From JANLQX01 sp031406385 (GTDB taxonomy: Bacteria; Actinomycetota; Acidimicrobiia; Acidimicrobiales; JANYDT01), in NCBI GenBank assembly GCA_031406385.1, contig JANOHI010000302.1, forward strand, positions 1-17,518: 17,518 nt of DNA. The letters are read 5' to 3'. Shown piece by piece: positions 1 to 7,653 of the stretch (positions within the stretch are counted from its first letter, which is position 1; each line of letters starts with the position of its first letter). The position numbers were made by a program, and so were the translations under genes. A model generated the notes under the pieces. That model saw only the letters and a program-made list of their open reading frames with translations, was not told the origin of the DNA and made no database searches.

Positions 1-1
1 G

Positions 2-883
2 CCGTTCGAGGAGAACCGCGCCCAGGGCGTGGGGCTCGGTATGTACGAGGCGGAGATCCGTTTCATGCGCGAGCTCGACGCCAACACCACGGTGCGCACG
101 CCGCGGGTGTTCCTGGCCGACATCGTCAGCGGAACGGCCGAGTTCGTCGTCGTGATGGAAGACCTTGGTCACCTCGTGATGGGCGATCAGGTGGAGGGCG
201 TGAGCGCGCAGCAGGCTCGTGATGCCGTGAAGACCATGGCCGACCTTCACGCCTGTTGGTGGGGCAAGGTGCAGACGCCGGCCATGGAGTGGGTACCCAG
301 CGTGGTGCACGCGCGCATCGAGGGCCTCGCCCAGATGTGGCCGGCGCTCTGGGCGGGCTTCAACGCCAAGTTCGCATCGTCTTTGCCCGAGGGTGGGGCC
401 GAAGCGGGTGAGCTCATCGCTGCCAACTTCTGGCGCGTGATGCAGAAGATCTCCGAGTGGCCGTGGACCCTCCTGCATCAGGACTACCGAGTTGACAACC
501 TGTTCTTCGATGCCGGCAGCGCTGAGCCTGTTGTCGTCATCGACTGGCAGGGCATCGGCCGCGGTCCGGGCATCTACGACCTCTGCTACTTCCTCGGCGG
601 TTCGCTGACGATTGAGGACCGTCGTGGGCACGAGGCATCGCTGGTGCAGGCGTACCACGACCGCATCGTGCAGCGTGGCGTCACCGACTATTCGTTCGAG
701 CAGCTGTGGCACGACTATCGGTTCGGTCACCTCACGAGTTGCTCGACGGCTGTGCTGGTCGGCGCAACGTTCGATCTCGCCAACGAGCGCGGCCTTGCGC
801 TGGTCGACACGCTCGCCAGCCGTCACTTCCAAGCGGTGGTCGATCATCGTTCGACGGAGATGCTGAACGAGCTCAGCGCCTGA
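2..883 (+). CDS. APH-fold phosphotransferase (aminoglycoside phosphotransferase/choline kinase-like), 5' end missing
   Basis: This is the C-terminal part of a small-molecule kinase of the APH/ecdysteroid-kinase-like fold. The frame is open from base 2, before the GTG at 29, and the residues there (PFEENRAQG) read as real protein, so the gene starts outside the window. Counting from the GTG at 29, the catalytic-loop motif HQDYRVDN is at residues 150-157, with D152 as the expected catalytic base. The Mg-binding IDWQ is at 171-174, followed by GIYDLCYFLGGSL, typical of the family. The hinge-like stretch FVVVMEDLG is at 39-47. The kinase would phosphorylate a hydroxyl group using ATP in the cytosol; the substrate is unknown, and antibiotic resistance should not be assumed because most environmental members are uncharacterised. 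It ends 96 bases before a swivel-domain gene on the same strand and is probably co-transcribed with it. Confidence 0.88.
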   Translation, partial: PFEENRAQGVGLGMYEAEIRFMRELDANTTVRTPRVFLADIVSGTAEFVVVMEDLGHLVMGDQVEGVSAQQARDAVKTMADLHACWWGKVQTPAMEWVPSVVHARIEGLAQMWPALWAGFNAKFASSLPEGGAEAGELIAANFWRVMQKISEWPWTLLHQDYRVDNLFFDAGSAEPVVVIDWQGIGRGPGIYDLCYFLGGSLTIEDRRGHEASLVQAYHDRIVQRGVTDYSFEQLWHDYRFGHLTSCSTAVLVGATFDLANERGLALVDTLASRHFQAVVDHRSTEMLNELSA

Positions 884-979
884 TCTTCCACATCCGCCCG
901 GCGCGGAGGCATCGATTCGACCTATGTTGCAGACGCTCTCGCCGTCTGTCGCGTCCGAGCTTGGGGGGTCGCTGGAATC

Positions 980-2713
980 ATGCTTGGCCAACGCTGGATC
1001 GCCGATCGGGTTCCCACGGACCGATTTCCCAACTACACGCGCGGCAATGCCGGCGAGGTGCTCTCCGACCCCGTCAGTCCGCTCGGCTGGACGTTCGCGT
1101 GGGAGAGCGGCATCGTGCTCGGTTGCCGTGACGGCTTCGTGCAGCTGGGCGTGTTTGATACCGACGAGTTCAGCTCCGAGAAACCCGAGACTTTCGGGCT
1201 CTTCGGTGGCTACTTCTACAACTCACTTACCCAGGCGCGTCTGTTTGGCGTGCGCTCCGGCGCCGGTTGGCAGGCCGTCGACAACGCTTACTTCGACGAT
1301 CCGGCAGCCGTTCCACCCTACGAGGCGCAGGACTGGCACACGTCGCCACGCCACACAGAGCTACTCGGCAAACACATGGCGTGGATCCTGTCGACTCCCG
1401 TCGTTCCCGAGATCGAGCGCAACAAGCGCGAGGCGAAGGCGCTGCGTGACAGCCGTCCGGATCTTTCTGTGCTTACCGACTCCCAGTTGCTCGGCCGGGC
1501 GCGGTCCGTCCAACGTCATCTGGTGGCGATGTTCACTCAGCATGTGTGGGCATCGCTCGGCGCGTCGGTCGGGCCGGGCATGCTCGCTGCGCTCACCGCC
1601 GAGATCGATCCGACAATGGTGACCTCGCTGCTGTCGGGATTCGGCGACGTGGACTCTGCCGACATCGCCAACTCCATTTGGGACCTGTCGCGTCAGGCCC
1701 GACGATCGTCGGTTCTCACGGCGTTGTTCGATCAAGGAGTCGACGGACTGCTGGAACGAGTCCGGTCGAGCACCGAACCCGACGCCGCGGCCTTCGCCGC
1801 CGCCGTCGACGACTTCATGTATCGCAATGGTTCCCGTGGTCCCAACGAGTGGGATCTCTACAGCTCCTCGTATGAGACCAAGCCTTCACTCCTCGTTTCG
1901 GCGATCGATCGGCTCCGCGGCAATGACGATGCTGCCGATCCGCGCGCCGGTGAGCGGCGAGGCGCCGAGGAACGTGAGCGCCTCTTCGCCCGACTCCAGA
2001 ATTCAATGTCGGGGAACGCCGAGGCGCTCGCCATGCTCTCGACCGGGCTGCACTCCGCCATGGTCTTCATGGTCGCCCGCGAACGAAGTAAGACCAACAA
2101 CATTCGCGCGTTGCACGAGATGCGCATGTGCTTTGACGAGCTCGGCCGACGGATGGTGGCTGCCGGTCACCTTGCCCACGCGAAACAGATCTACATGCTC
2201 GTCGAGGACGAACTGGAGGACTTCTTCGCCAACCCACGCGCGTTCACATCGATGCTCGCCGAGCGTGAGGCCGACTATCTCGCGCTGTATCAACTGGAGC
2301 CGCCCTATATCGTCGATGGTGCCGCTCCTCCGCTCACCGAATGGGTGCGCCGCGCCGACCTCACCACCTCGCCCGTCGCCGTCGGTGACGTACTCAAGGG
2401 AGTGGCGGGATCTCCGGGTGTGGTCACCGGCACTGCTCGGGTTTTGCTCGACGTCGACGTCCCGACCGTGCTCGAGGTCGGTGACATCCTGATCGCACCC
2501 AACACCGACCCGTCATGGACTCCGTTGTTTCTCGCTGCCGCTGGTGTGGTCGTCAACGTCGGCTCTGTCGCCACCCACGCGGTGATCGTGAGCAGAGAGC
2601 TCGGCATTCCCTGTGTGCCGGCGATCGCCGATGCCACCCGACGCATCCCCACCGGAGCCACGATCACGGTGAACGGTCACGACGGCACGGTCACCATCGA
2701 CGCATTGCCGTGA
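980..2713 (+). CDS. PEP-utilising enzyme swivel-domain (phosphohistidine) protein lacking an ATP-grasp domain
   Basis: This 577-aa protein carries a C-terminal phosphohistidine swivel domain of the type found in PEP synthase, PPDK and rifampin phosphotransferase. The swivel domain occupies about residues 465-577, and the phosphoacceptor loop SVATHAVIVSRELGIP places the histidine at H533 (codon at 2576). The usual loop is GG-x-x-[ST]-H-A-A-I-V-A-R-E-x-G-I-P, so the key histidine and the R-E-L-G-I-P tail are kept. Residues 1-460 look mostly helical and contain the segment YRNGSRGPNEWDLYS, similar to the linker region of rifampin-phosphotransferase-like proteins. No glycine-rich ATP-grasp motif and no PEP-binding TIM barrel are visible. 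The protein therefore has a phosphate carrier domain without an obvious domain to charge it. The ATG at 980 is chosen because the frame is clean from there; no strong Shine-Dalgarno site is seen. It lies downstream of an APH-fold kinase. Substrate unknown. Confidence 0.85.
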   Translation: MLGQRWIADRVPTDRFPNYTRGNAGEVLSDPVSPLGWTFAWESGIVLGCRDGFVQLGVFDTDEFSSEKPETFGLFGGYFYNSLTQARLFGVRSGAGWQAVDNAYFDDPAAVPPYEAQDWHTSPRHTELLGKHMAWILSTPVVPEIERNKREAKALRDSRPDLSVLTDSQLLGRARSVQRHLVAMFTQHVWASLGASVGPGMLAALTAEIDPTMVTSLLSGFGDVDSADIANSIWDLSRQARRSSVLTALFDQGVDGLLERVRSSTEPDAAAFAAAVDDFMYRNGSRGPNEWDLYSSSYETKPSLLVSAIDRLRGNDDAADPRAGERRGAEERERLFARLQNSMSGNAEALAMLSTGLHSAMVFMVARERSKTNNIRALHEMRMCFDELGRRMVAAGHLAHAKQIYMLVEDELEDFFANPRAFTSMLAEREADYLALYQLEPPYIVDGAAPPLTEWVRRADLTTSPVAVGDVLKGVAGSPGVVTGTARVLLDVDVPTVLEVGDILIAPNTDPSWTPLFLAAAGVVVNVGSVATHAVIVSRELGIPCVPAIADATRRIPTGATITVNGHDGTVTIDALP

Positions 2714-2743
2714 TGTGGAGAACACCTCGGCGGTGCCCACAAT

Positions 2744-2785
2744 GTGTTCCGTGTACAGATAGTATGTATACTTATAAATGCCTTC
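2744..2785 (+). promoter_or_regulatory. Probable promoter for the small secreted protein
   Basis: This is one of the few AT-rich stretches in the window. It holds a TATACT -10-like hexamer at 2767-2772, overlapping a second one, TATAAA, at 2773-2778. The inverted repeat AGTAT-GT-ATACT lies at 2761-2772. No clear -35 is visible (GTGTTC at 2744-2749 is a poor match). If transcription starts near 2780, the mRNA has a leader of about 150 nt before the ATG at 2933. I looked for riboswitch consensus elements in the leader and recognised none. Confidence 0.45.
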
Positions 2786-2932
2786 GGGTGAGGGCGGGGC
2801 GACTTGTGAGCAACGCTTAACAACACTCACGAAACCAACACGTAGGTCTCTTGGCCTATTCACAGGTGGTCTGCATCCTTTGTCTTGTCGGAACGAACCC
2901 ACCACCGGCACCAACCCAAGGAGCAATGTGTC

Positions 2933-3172
2933 ATGAACATCAAGCGAGTCGTCGCCACCGTTGCCGTGTCAGCAGTCAGCCTGACCGCACTCTCGTTCGT
3001 CGCCGGAGCCTCGGCCGAAGCGGCACCCAAGCGCAAGCTGCCCGTGAAGATCGTGCCGATCAAGAAGATCGAAGTCCGTTGGCTGAACGCCGACGGCACG
3101 AGCACCGACGTGTGGGAGCACATGAATCAGGACTTGATCAAGGCTGGCGTCGTTCCCTCGGGAGTCTTCTAA
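2933..3172 (+). CDS. Small secreted protein of unknown function (signal peptide)
   Basis: This is a 79-aa protein. The start is fixed by a good Shine-Dalgarno site, AAGGAG at 2918-2923, nine bases before the ATG at 2933; the open frame upstream of this ATG is ignored. The N-terminus is a textbook Sec signal: a basic start (MNIKR), a hydrophobic core (about residues 5-24) and an A-x-A-like cleavage region ASAEAAP around residues 26-32. The mature part is only about 48 residues. It is lysine-rich at first (PKRKLPVKIVPIKKIEV) and then has an acidic/aromatic segment, NADGTSTDVWEHMNQDLIKAG, split here only for description. There is no cysteine and no recognised domain. The gene stands alone between an AT-rich promoter and a hairpin terminator, so it is probably monocistronic. 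I do not recognise the family. Confidence 0.7.
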   Translation: MNIKRVVATVAVSAVSLTALSFVAGASAEAAPKRKLPVKIVPIKKIEVRWLNADGTSTDVWEHMNQDLIKAGVVPSGVF

Positions 3173-3225
3173 CGCCTCGAAGTCACGTCGGCCACCGCGT
3201 CGTCGTGCTGACATACGGGAATGCT

Positions 3226-3247
3226 GATGGGCCCTCCGGGGCCCATC
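3226..3247. terminator. GC-rich hairpin between convergent genes, probable bidirectional terminator
   Basis: A perfect 9-bp stem, GATGGGCCC / GGGCCCATC, encloses a 4-base loop, TCCG. It lies 54 bases after the stop of the small secreted protein and 10 bases from the stop of the patatin gene on the other strand. There is no T-tract, as is common for terminators in high-GC actinobacteria. Its symmetry and position suggest it ends transcripts from both sides. Confidence 0.65.
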
Positions 3248-3256
3248 GCCGCGTCG

Positions 3257-5464
3257 TCAACCCGATATCGGGGTGGCCTCGAGATGCTCCCACCATGAAG
3301 CGAGTTGCGGCAGCGATCCCCGGTAGCCGCGCTCGGCGATCGGGCGGACGCCGCCGAAGTCGAGCAGACCGGTTTCTTTGAGGACCAGCTCGATGTGGAC
3401 GTCGGCGTAGCGCATTTCCAGGTATCGATCGTGATCTCGAGCCGAGCCGATCATGGACGTCCGCACGAGGGTCGTCGCGATGCTCGGCGCCAGGGGCTTG
3501 CGTCGCAGCATGGACACCGCGGCGCGCCACCCCGAGAGCTGGAGGCCGAAGTTCCCGACAGCCTCCAGCAACACGTTGGCGGCGACATCGATCGCAACGA
3601 TCTTCCCAAAGGGATTCCGAGCGCGCATGACGTCCAGAGGAAAGTTGTTGAGCACGCCGCCGTCGATGAGGAAGTGCTCCCCGTCATGAACGGGTGGGAA
3701 CACGCCCGGGAGCGCAAGGCTCGCCCGGACGGCGGTGGCGATCGGTCCGTGATCGTGGATCTTCATGTTGTTGGTCGAGAGGTTCGTCGAGATGCAGAAG
3801 TACGGGATCCAGAGGTCCTCGATGGTGTGGTCGCCGGCGTGACGCTGAATCCGTTCACTGGTGCGCCGTCCCTTGAGTAGAGAGACCACCGGCAACGTGT
3901 AGTCCATCAGTCCCTTGAAGTCAGCCTCCGTCTGGCTGATTTGCTCCTCGATGCTCAAGTCCATGCCCTGGTAGGCGGCCATGACGGCACCGATGCTCGT
4001 CCCTCCGACGGCGTCGCACGGAATGCCGAGCTCGCGCATGGCCCGAACGGCTCCGAGGTGGGCGAAGCCGCGGGCCCCGCCGCCGGAGAGCACGAGACAG
4101 TAGGGAACACCGGCGAGCATGCGAGCGACTCGGCCGACGTCGTCGTCGCGGTCGATACGAACGTGCAAGTGGGTATCCGCGGGCAGTTGTCGAAGCACGG
4201 CCGCTGTGTCGCTCGGAAGGCGGGTCGACGCCGGATGCAGGAGCACGAGCGTCGTCGGCTGCAGCGTCGGCGCATCAGCCGGCCACACCGGATGGCGATT
4301 CGGAATCGTGCCCGATTTCTCGACCAGCGCGACGACATGATCACCATGGGAAAGGCATGCGGCGGTCCAGCGGCGATCTCTCGGATCGGCGACGAGAAGC
4401 AGCCACGGGGACTCCTCGGTACGACGATCGAGCCACGCTCCGAGACGCTGAAGGTTCAGGTCTGCCTCAGCGTCCGGGTGGTCGTCGCCCAATCCGACCG
4501 CGGTCGAGGCTTCTTGCGCATCGATGATCGCGATCGGTTCAGGAAACGACGCAGCCAGTCGCTTCGCGAATGCGGTCACGTCGGCGACGCCGTCGCCGAC
4601 CAGCGCGATCCGATGACCGGTAGGCGCGTCAGGTCGCGCTCGAGAGTCCAGTCGGCGCATGAACTCCCCGACGGTCAGCAACAGCACCTCCGGATGGGCG
4701 CGGCACACCTCGAGGAACGCCCCGGCCTCGAACTCAGCGACGCGCGATGCCCGCATCGCGGTGAGAGTTGCGTTGCGAGCGGCGTTGCTGAGGAGGGCCC
4801 GCTCTCCGACGAGCTGACCGGTGCCCAGCACGGTGAGCGGCGGCTCCTTCGTGGCCGACCTGTCATCGGAGTATCCCGTGACCTGAAAGCCTCCTGATAA
4901 GACGAGATAGGCGGACGTGGCCGGGTCGCCCTTCCGGACGAGGACCTCACCCGCCGCTACGTCGCGGATGACGCCGACCTTCGTCAGAGAAGCGATGGCT
5001 TCGGCGTCGGAAATACCCCAACCGCTTCGAACGGCACGCATGAGCTCCAGGTTGCGTAACTCCGCCATGGTGTTGTTCAGCACCACATCACGGACGCTTG
5101 CGTGCCGGTCGGCGATCGCGTCGAATGCGTCGCCATCGAGTTCGGCGACTGTTGTCGTCGGCATATCGAGGGAGGCGCGGAGCTCCCCCGAACGCGTTCC
5201 ACCACCAAGGAGTGTCCACGCACCACAAGAACCGCCGATAGGAATCACATCTTGCGCAACCGACCCCTCGACGCGAGACGCAAACACATCGAGGGCGCCG
5301 GCAAGAATCACGTCGAGCCTTCGTGACGAGTTCTCCGGTGCCGCGAGCCACTCGCTCGATTGGAGTTGCTTCGTCGACATCGCTTCGGCCAGCTCTGCGA
5401 GGACGGAGTCATCCAGCCCACGGAACAGCGAGACCGATCGCAGGGCTTCAGCCGTTGCCCGCAT
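3257..5464 (-). CDS. Patatin-like phospholipase (NTE/RssA type) with two N-terminal cyclic-nucleotide-binding domains
   Basis: This 735-aa protein resembles bacterial relatives of neuropathy target esterase, which hydrolyse (lyso)phospholipids at the membrane. The C-terminal patatin domain spans about 454-720. It has the oxyanion loop GGGARG (461-466), nucleophile elbow GTSIG with S490, and catalytic-dyad motif DGG with D601, all intact. Residues about 10-130 and 150-270 are cNMP-binding folds. The second keeps the phosphate-binding signature G-E (220-221) and R230 (GERALLSNAARNATL), so it could bind cAMP or cGMP. The first lacks the G-E and arginine and looks degenerate. Residues about 283-450 form a linker region of the kind also seen in NTE-like bacterial proteins. 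The ATG at 5464 lies three bases after the stop of the upstream ABC ATPase gene, so the two are translationally coupled. Exact lipid substrate unknown. Confidence 0.9.
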   Translation of the reverse strand: MRATAEALRSVSLFRGLDDSVLAELAEAMSTKQLQSSEWLAAPENSSRRLDVILAGALDVFASRVEGSVAQDVIPIGGSCGAWTLLGGGTRSGELRASLDMPTTTVAELDGDAFDAIADRHASVRDVVLNNTMAELRNLELMRAVRSGWGISDAEAIASLTKVGVIRDVAAGEVLVRKGDPATSAYLVLSGGFQVTGYSDDRSATKEPPLTVLGTGQLVGERALLSNAARNATLTAMRASRVAEFEAGAFLEVCRAHPEVLLLTVGEFMRRLDSRARPDAPTGHRIALVGDGVADVTAFAKRLAASFPEPIAIIDAQEASTAVGLGDDHPDAEADLNLQRLGAWLDRRTEESPWLLLVADPRDRRWTAACLSHGDHVVALVEKSGTIPNRHPVWPADAPTLQPTTLVLLHPASTRLPSDTAAVLRQLPADTHLHVRIDRDDDVGRVARMLAGVPYCLVLSGGGARGFAHLGAVRAMRELGIPCDAVGGTSIGAVMAAYQGMDLSIEEQISQTEADFKGLMDYTLPVVSLLKGRRTSERIQRHAGDHTIEDLWIPYFCISTNLSTNNMKIHDHGPIATAVRASLALPGVFPPVHDGEHFLIDGGVLNNFPLDVMRARNPFGKIVAIDVAANVLLEAVGNFGLQLSGWRAAVSMLRRKPLAPSIATTLVRTSMIGSARDHDRYLEMRYADVHIELVLKETGLLDFGGVRPIAERGYRGSLPQLASWWEHLEATPISG

Positions 5465-5467
5465 GGG

Positions 5468-6457
5468 TCACCGACCGGCGAGTGACCGCACGCCGAAGCG
5501 ACGTCGAAACTGCTCGATCGGCATGCCCTCGACTACCGAGTCGCTCGTTGCGATGACGGTGGCTGATCGGGGGAGCGAGAACAGCGGGGCCATTTCGCCG
5601 ACGTGGTCACCAGCACCGACGACAGCTACGACAACGGTCTCGCCATCAGGTTCTCGTCGAACGACCTCGAATGTCCCTGACTCGATGACGTAGACGAGTT
5701 CGCCGCGGTCGCCCTGTGCGAAGAGCGTCTCACCCTTCGCCACCGAGACGACGCCGGGTTGCGCGGTCGTGTGCGCACGGGGCGCCAACTCGACGACATT
5801 GGTGGCGACTGGGAGCATTCGGTCGTCGTGCGTGGAAACAACGACGATGCGACCATCATCGGCCAGGCGGCGGTATACATCGAGCACACTCGCCACCGAC
5901 CCGTGGTCGAGATGCGCGGTCGGCTCGTCGGCCAGGAGCAAGGTCGGATTGAGCGCCAAGGCGCGGGCGATCGCTACGCGCTGCTGCTGGCCGCCAGACA
6001 GGTCATCGGGACGGTGGCGCAGACGTTCGCTGAGTCCGAGTGTTGTCAAGATCTCGGCGGCGCGCTGTTCGGCCCTGCGTCGCTTCACTCCGGCCGCGAT
6101 CATGACGACCCGGACGTTCTCCTCGGCCGTGAGCGAAGGCAACAGGTTGAACGCCTGGAACACGATGCCGACATCGTTGCGCCGATAGTTCGTGAGCCCC
6201 TTGCCCGAGACACCAAGCACGTCGACGCCTCGGAGGCGGATCGAACCGGACGTCGGTGTGAGCATCGCCCCCAGACACGAAAGGACGCTGGTTTTTCCGC
6301 AGCCCGACGGGCCGAGCAGCAAGGTGATGGAGCCCGGCGCCGCACTGAAGCTGAGCCCGTCGATCGGGCGGATGGACTGCGAACCGCGCTGGTATTCAAT
6401 GACGAGATCGCGTACGTTGAGACCCTCGTGATCGGCCACACGAGAAGGATCGCTCAT
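5468..6457 (-). CDS. ABC transporter ATPase (MacB/LolD type) fused to a C-terminal cyclic-nucleotide-binding domain
   Basis: This 329-aa protein supplies ATP hydrolysis for the FtsX-type permease encoded just upstream. The nucleotide-binding domain (about 10-232) has Walker A GPSGCGKT (49-56), Q-loop Q101, signature LSGGQ (153-157), Walker B LLLADEP (173-179) and the switch histidine H210 (STHD). A second domain, about 237-323, is a cNMP-binding fold: ETLFAQGD at its start and GDHVGEMAPLFSLPRSATV later. It retains the phosphate-cassette residues G287-E288 and R297, so ligand binding is plausible. LolD/MacB ATPases normally end near residue 230, so the extra domain is a clear fusion. One base separates its ATG from the permease stop (TGA-G-ATG). 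The inference is that a cyclic nucleotide modulates transport; the ligand is not known. Confidence 0.92.
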   Translation of the reverse strand: MSDPSRVADHEGLNVRDLVIEYQRGSQSIRPIDGLSFSAAPGSITLLLGPSGCGKTSVLSCLGAMLTPTSGSIRLRGVDVLGVSGKGLTNYRRNDVGIVFQAFNLLPSLTAEENVRVVMIAAGVKRRRAEQRAAEILTTLGLSERLRHRPDDLSGGQQQRVAIARALALNPTLLLADEPTAHLDHGSVASVLDVYRRLADDGRIVVVSTHDDRMLPVATNVVELAPRAHTTAQPGVVSVAKGETLFAQGDRGELVYVIESGTFEVVRREPDGETVVVAVVGAGDHVGEMAPLFSLPRSATVIATSDSVVEGMPIEQFRRRFGVRSLAGR

Positions 6458-6458
6458 C

Positions 6459-7568
6459 TCACGCCCCCCGGAACGCGAAGGCGGGTTCGATCTTCAGTGA
6501 GCGTCGAAGGCCGGTGATGGACGCGAGCAGGCCGATCGCAATGGCGATCAGCGGAAGCAAGGCGAAGGAAGCCGGTGGTATGTCGACGTTCATGGGGAAC
6601 TGCGGTGCCAGCAACATCGAGATTCCGATGCCGAGCACCGACGCGACCAACATGAGGAAAACCGCCTGCAGAGCCAGGCTTCCCCCGATCGAAGCGGCCG
6701 ACGAACCCGTGGCCTTGAGAACCGCAAAGTCCCGTGAACGCTCGAGTGACTGCAGGTACATCACGGAACCAACGATGAGCGCAGCAACGAGCCACAAGAG
6801 CCCGCGCACCAGGTCGATCGTCTTTATCGCTTCCTTCAAGGGTTGGAGCATCTCCGTCTCGACGTCTCGTTCGGTGTCCACAGTCCAGCCACTCGGCACC
6901 GTCTTCGGTGTCCCTCGTATGGCGACGGAATTGGCCAGGGGACGACCGCCAAACGCCAAGCTCTGCCCATCGGCGATGGACATGAAGGCAATCGGGACCC
7001 CGGCGAGGATGCTCCTTCGGTGGACGAGACCGACGACCTTGAATCGTCTCCCCCCGATGGTGATCGAGTCGCCGACCTTGCGTTCGAGTTTCGTGTCGAG
7101 AACGACGTCACCCTCCCTTGCCAGTCGAGCTCCGCTCGTCGGCTTCGGGTCCCCGAGCCCGCCTCGCACAACGCCGAAGTACGCGATCCGATCCTTCTCC
7201 CCGCGGCCGACCGACGTGTTGCGGAACATGACGGGATCGGCGCGCTCCACGCCGAGCTGCTCAGCGGTCGGAGCGGTTCCTGCCTCGAACGGACCGCTGG
7301 CAATCAGCACGCCGTTTGCTGTCACCGGTCGGAGCCATCCGTCCGCGCCGAAGGAGCGGAGCGTGTTGCGGACCTCGTTGCGAAACGACGCCGAGATGCC
7401 CGTCATCACCAGGCTGAGCGAGAGGACCAACGCCGTGCCGACTACAGCGATGGCCACCCTGCGGCGTCGGAACTGGAGATCCCTCCATGCAGTGAGCAAC
7501 ATCGGGTGCCTCGCTTTCGTGCTGGCGGTGACGCCGGCACGGTCATGGTGCACCAGCGAGAGGGTCAT
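6459..7568 (-). CDS. ABC transporter permease, FtsX/MacB family
   Basis: This is a 369-aa membrane protein, partner of the cNMP-fused ATPase. Its topology is that of the FtsX family: one membrane segment at about 37-59, a large extracytoplasmic domain (about 60-250), then three segments at about 253-275, 297-320 and 333-355. The FtsX signature LERSRDFAVLKATGSS lies at about 275-290. Family members usually export or extract lipids, lipoproteins or peptides, or signal mechanically. The open frame runs up to 7904, but that part overlaps the divergent protease gene and is not protein-like. Two starts fit: ATG 7568 (AGGA eight bases upstream, coding-like codon use after it) and ATG 7502 (GAGG six bases upstream, giving MLLTAWRDL, a typical family N-terminus). 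I use 7568. It is the first gene of the three-gene operon. Confidence 0.88.
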   Translation of the reverse strand: MTLSLVHHDRAGVTASTKARHPMLLTAWRDLQFRRRRVAIAVVGTALVLSLSLVMTGISASFRNEVRNTLRSFGADGWLRPVTANGVLIASGPFEAGTAPTAEQLGVERADPVMFRNTSVGRGEKDRIAYFGVVRGGLGDPKPTSGARLAREGDVVLDTKLERKVGDSITIGGRRFKVVGLVHRRSILAGVPIAFMSIADGQSLAFGGRPLANSVAIRGTPKTVPSGWTVDTERDVETEMLQPLKEAIKTIDLVRGLLWLVAALIVGSVMYLQSLERSRDFAVLKATGSSAASIGGSLALQAVFLMLVASVLGIGISMLLAPQFPMNVDIPPASFALLPLIAIAIGLLASITGLRRSLKIEPAFAFRGA

Positions 7569-7571
7569 GTC

Positions 7572-7587
7572 TGTGATCCTGATCACG
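7572..7587. promoter_or_regulatory. CRP-like palindromic operator between divergent genes
   Basis: The sequence TGTGATCCTGATCACG contains a perfect inverted repeat, GTGATC-CT-GATCAC (7573-7586). It matches the known CRP consensus TGTGA-N6-TCACA at 9 of 10 defined bases. It lies in the 85-base gap between the ABC permease (minus strand) and the lipoprotein protease (plus strand). On the minus strand it covers the Shine-Dalgarno region of the permease start at 7568, a position suited to repression. Relative to the likely plus-strand transcription start near 7654 it is centred about 74 bases upstream, a distance compatible with activation. Which regulator binds is not shown by the sequence. Confidence 0.55.
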
Positions 7588-7641
7588 TAATGAGAGATGA
7601 CGCTAAACCGTTTGGTGTCGCTCTGCTTCCCTTCTCTCCTC

Positions 7642-7647
7642 CATACT
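7642..7647 (+). promoter_or_regulatory. -10 element for a probably leaderless protease mRNA
   Basis: The hexamer CATACT resembles the -10 consensus TATAAT and ends seven bases before the GTG at 7654, where transcription would start. There is no Shine-Dalgarno site before that GTG. Leaderless mRNAs of this layout are common in actinobacteria. No convincing -35 element was seen at the usual spacing. Confidence 0.4.
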
Positions 7648-7653
7648 GAAGTT

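Noticed and set aside
29..883. APH-like gene as an aminoglycoside resistance determinant
   Set aside because: The catalytic motifs only show a small-molecule kinase fold; nothing in the sequence or neighbourhood points to antibiotics.
2780..2932. Riboswitch in the leader of the small secreted protein
   Set aside because: The leader is long enough, but I could not match it to any riboswitch consensus I know, including c-di-AMP elements that precede some actinobacterial secreted proteins.
3941..4897. 318-aa plus-strand ORF over the patatin gene
   Set aside because: It is an antisense shadow of a gene with intact catalytic motifs; its translation is Arg/His-rich with no recognisable domain.
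5759..6517. 252-aa plus-strand ORF over the ABC ATPase
   Set aside because: It is an antisense shadow of a gene with all ABC motifs.
6514..7590. 358-aa plus-strand ORF over the permease gene
   Set aside because: It is an antisense shadow; the minus strand encodes clear FtsX-family membrane segments.
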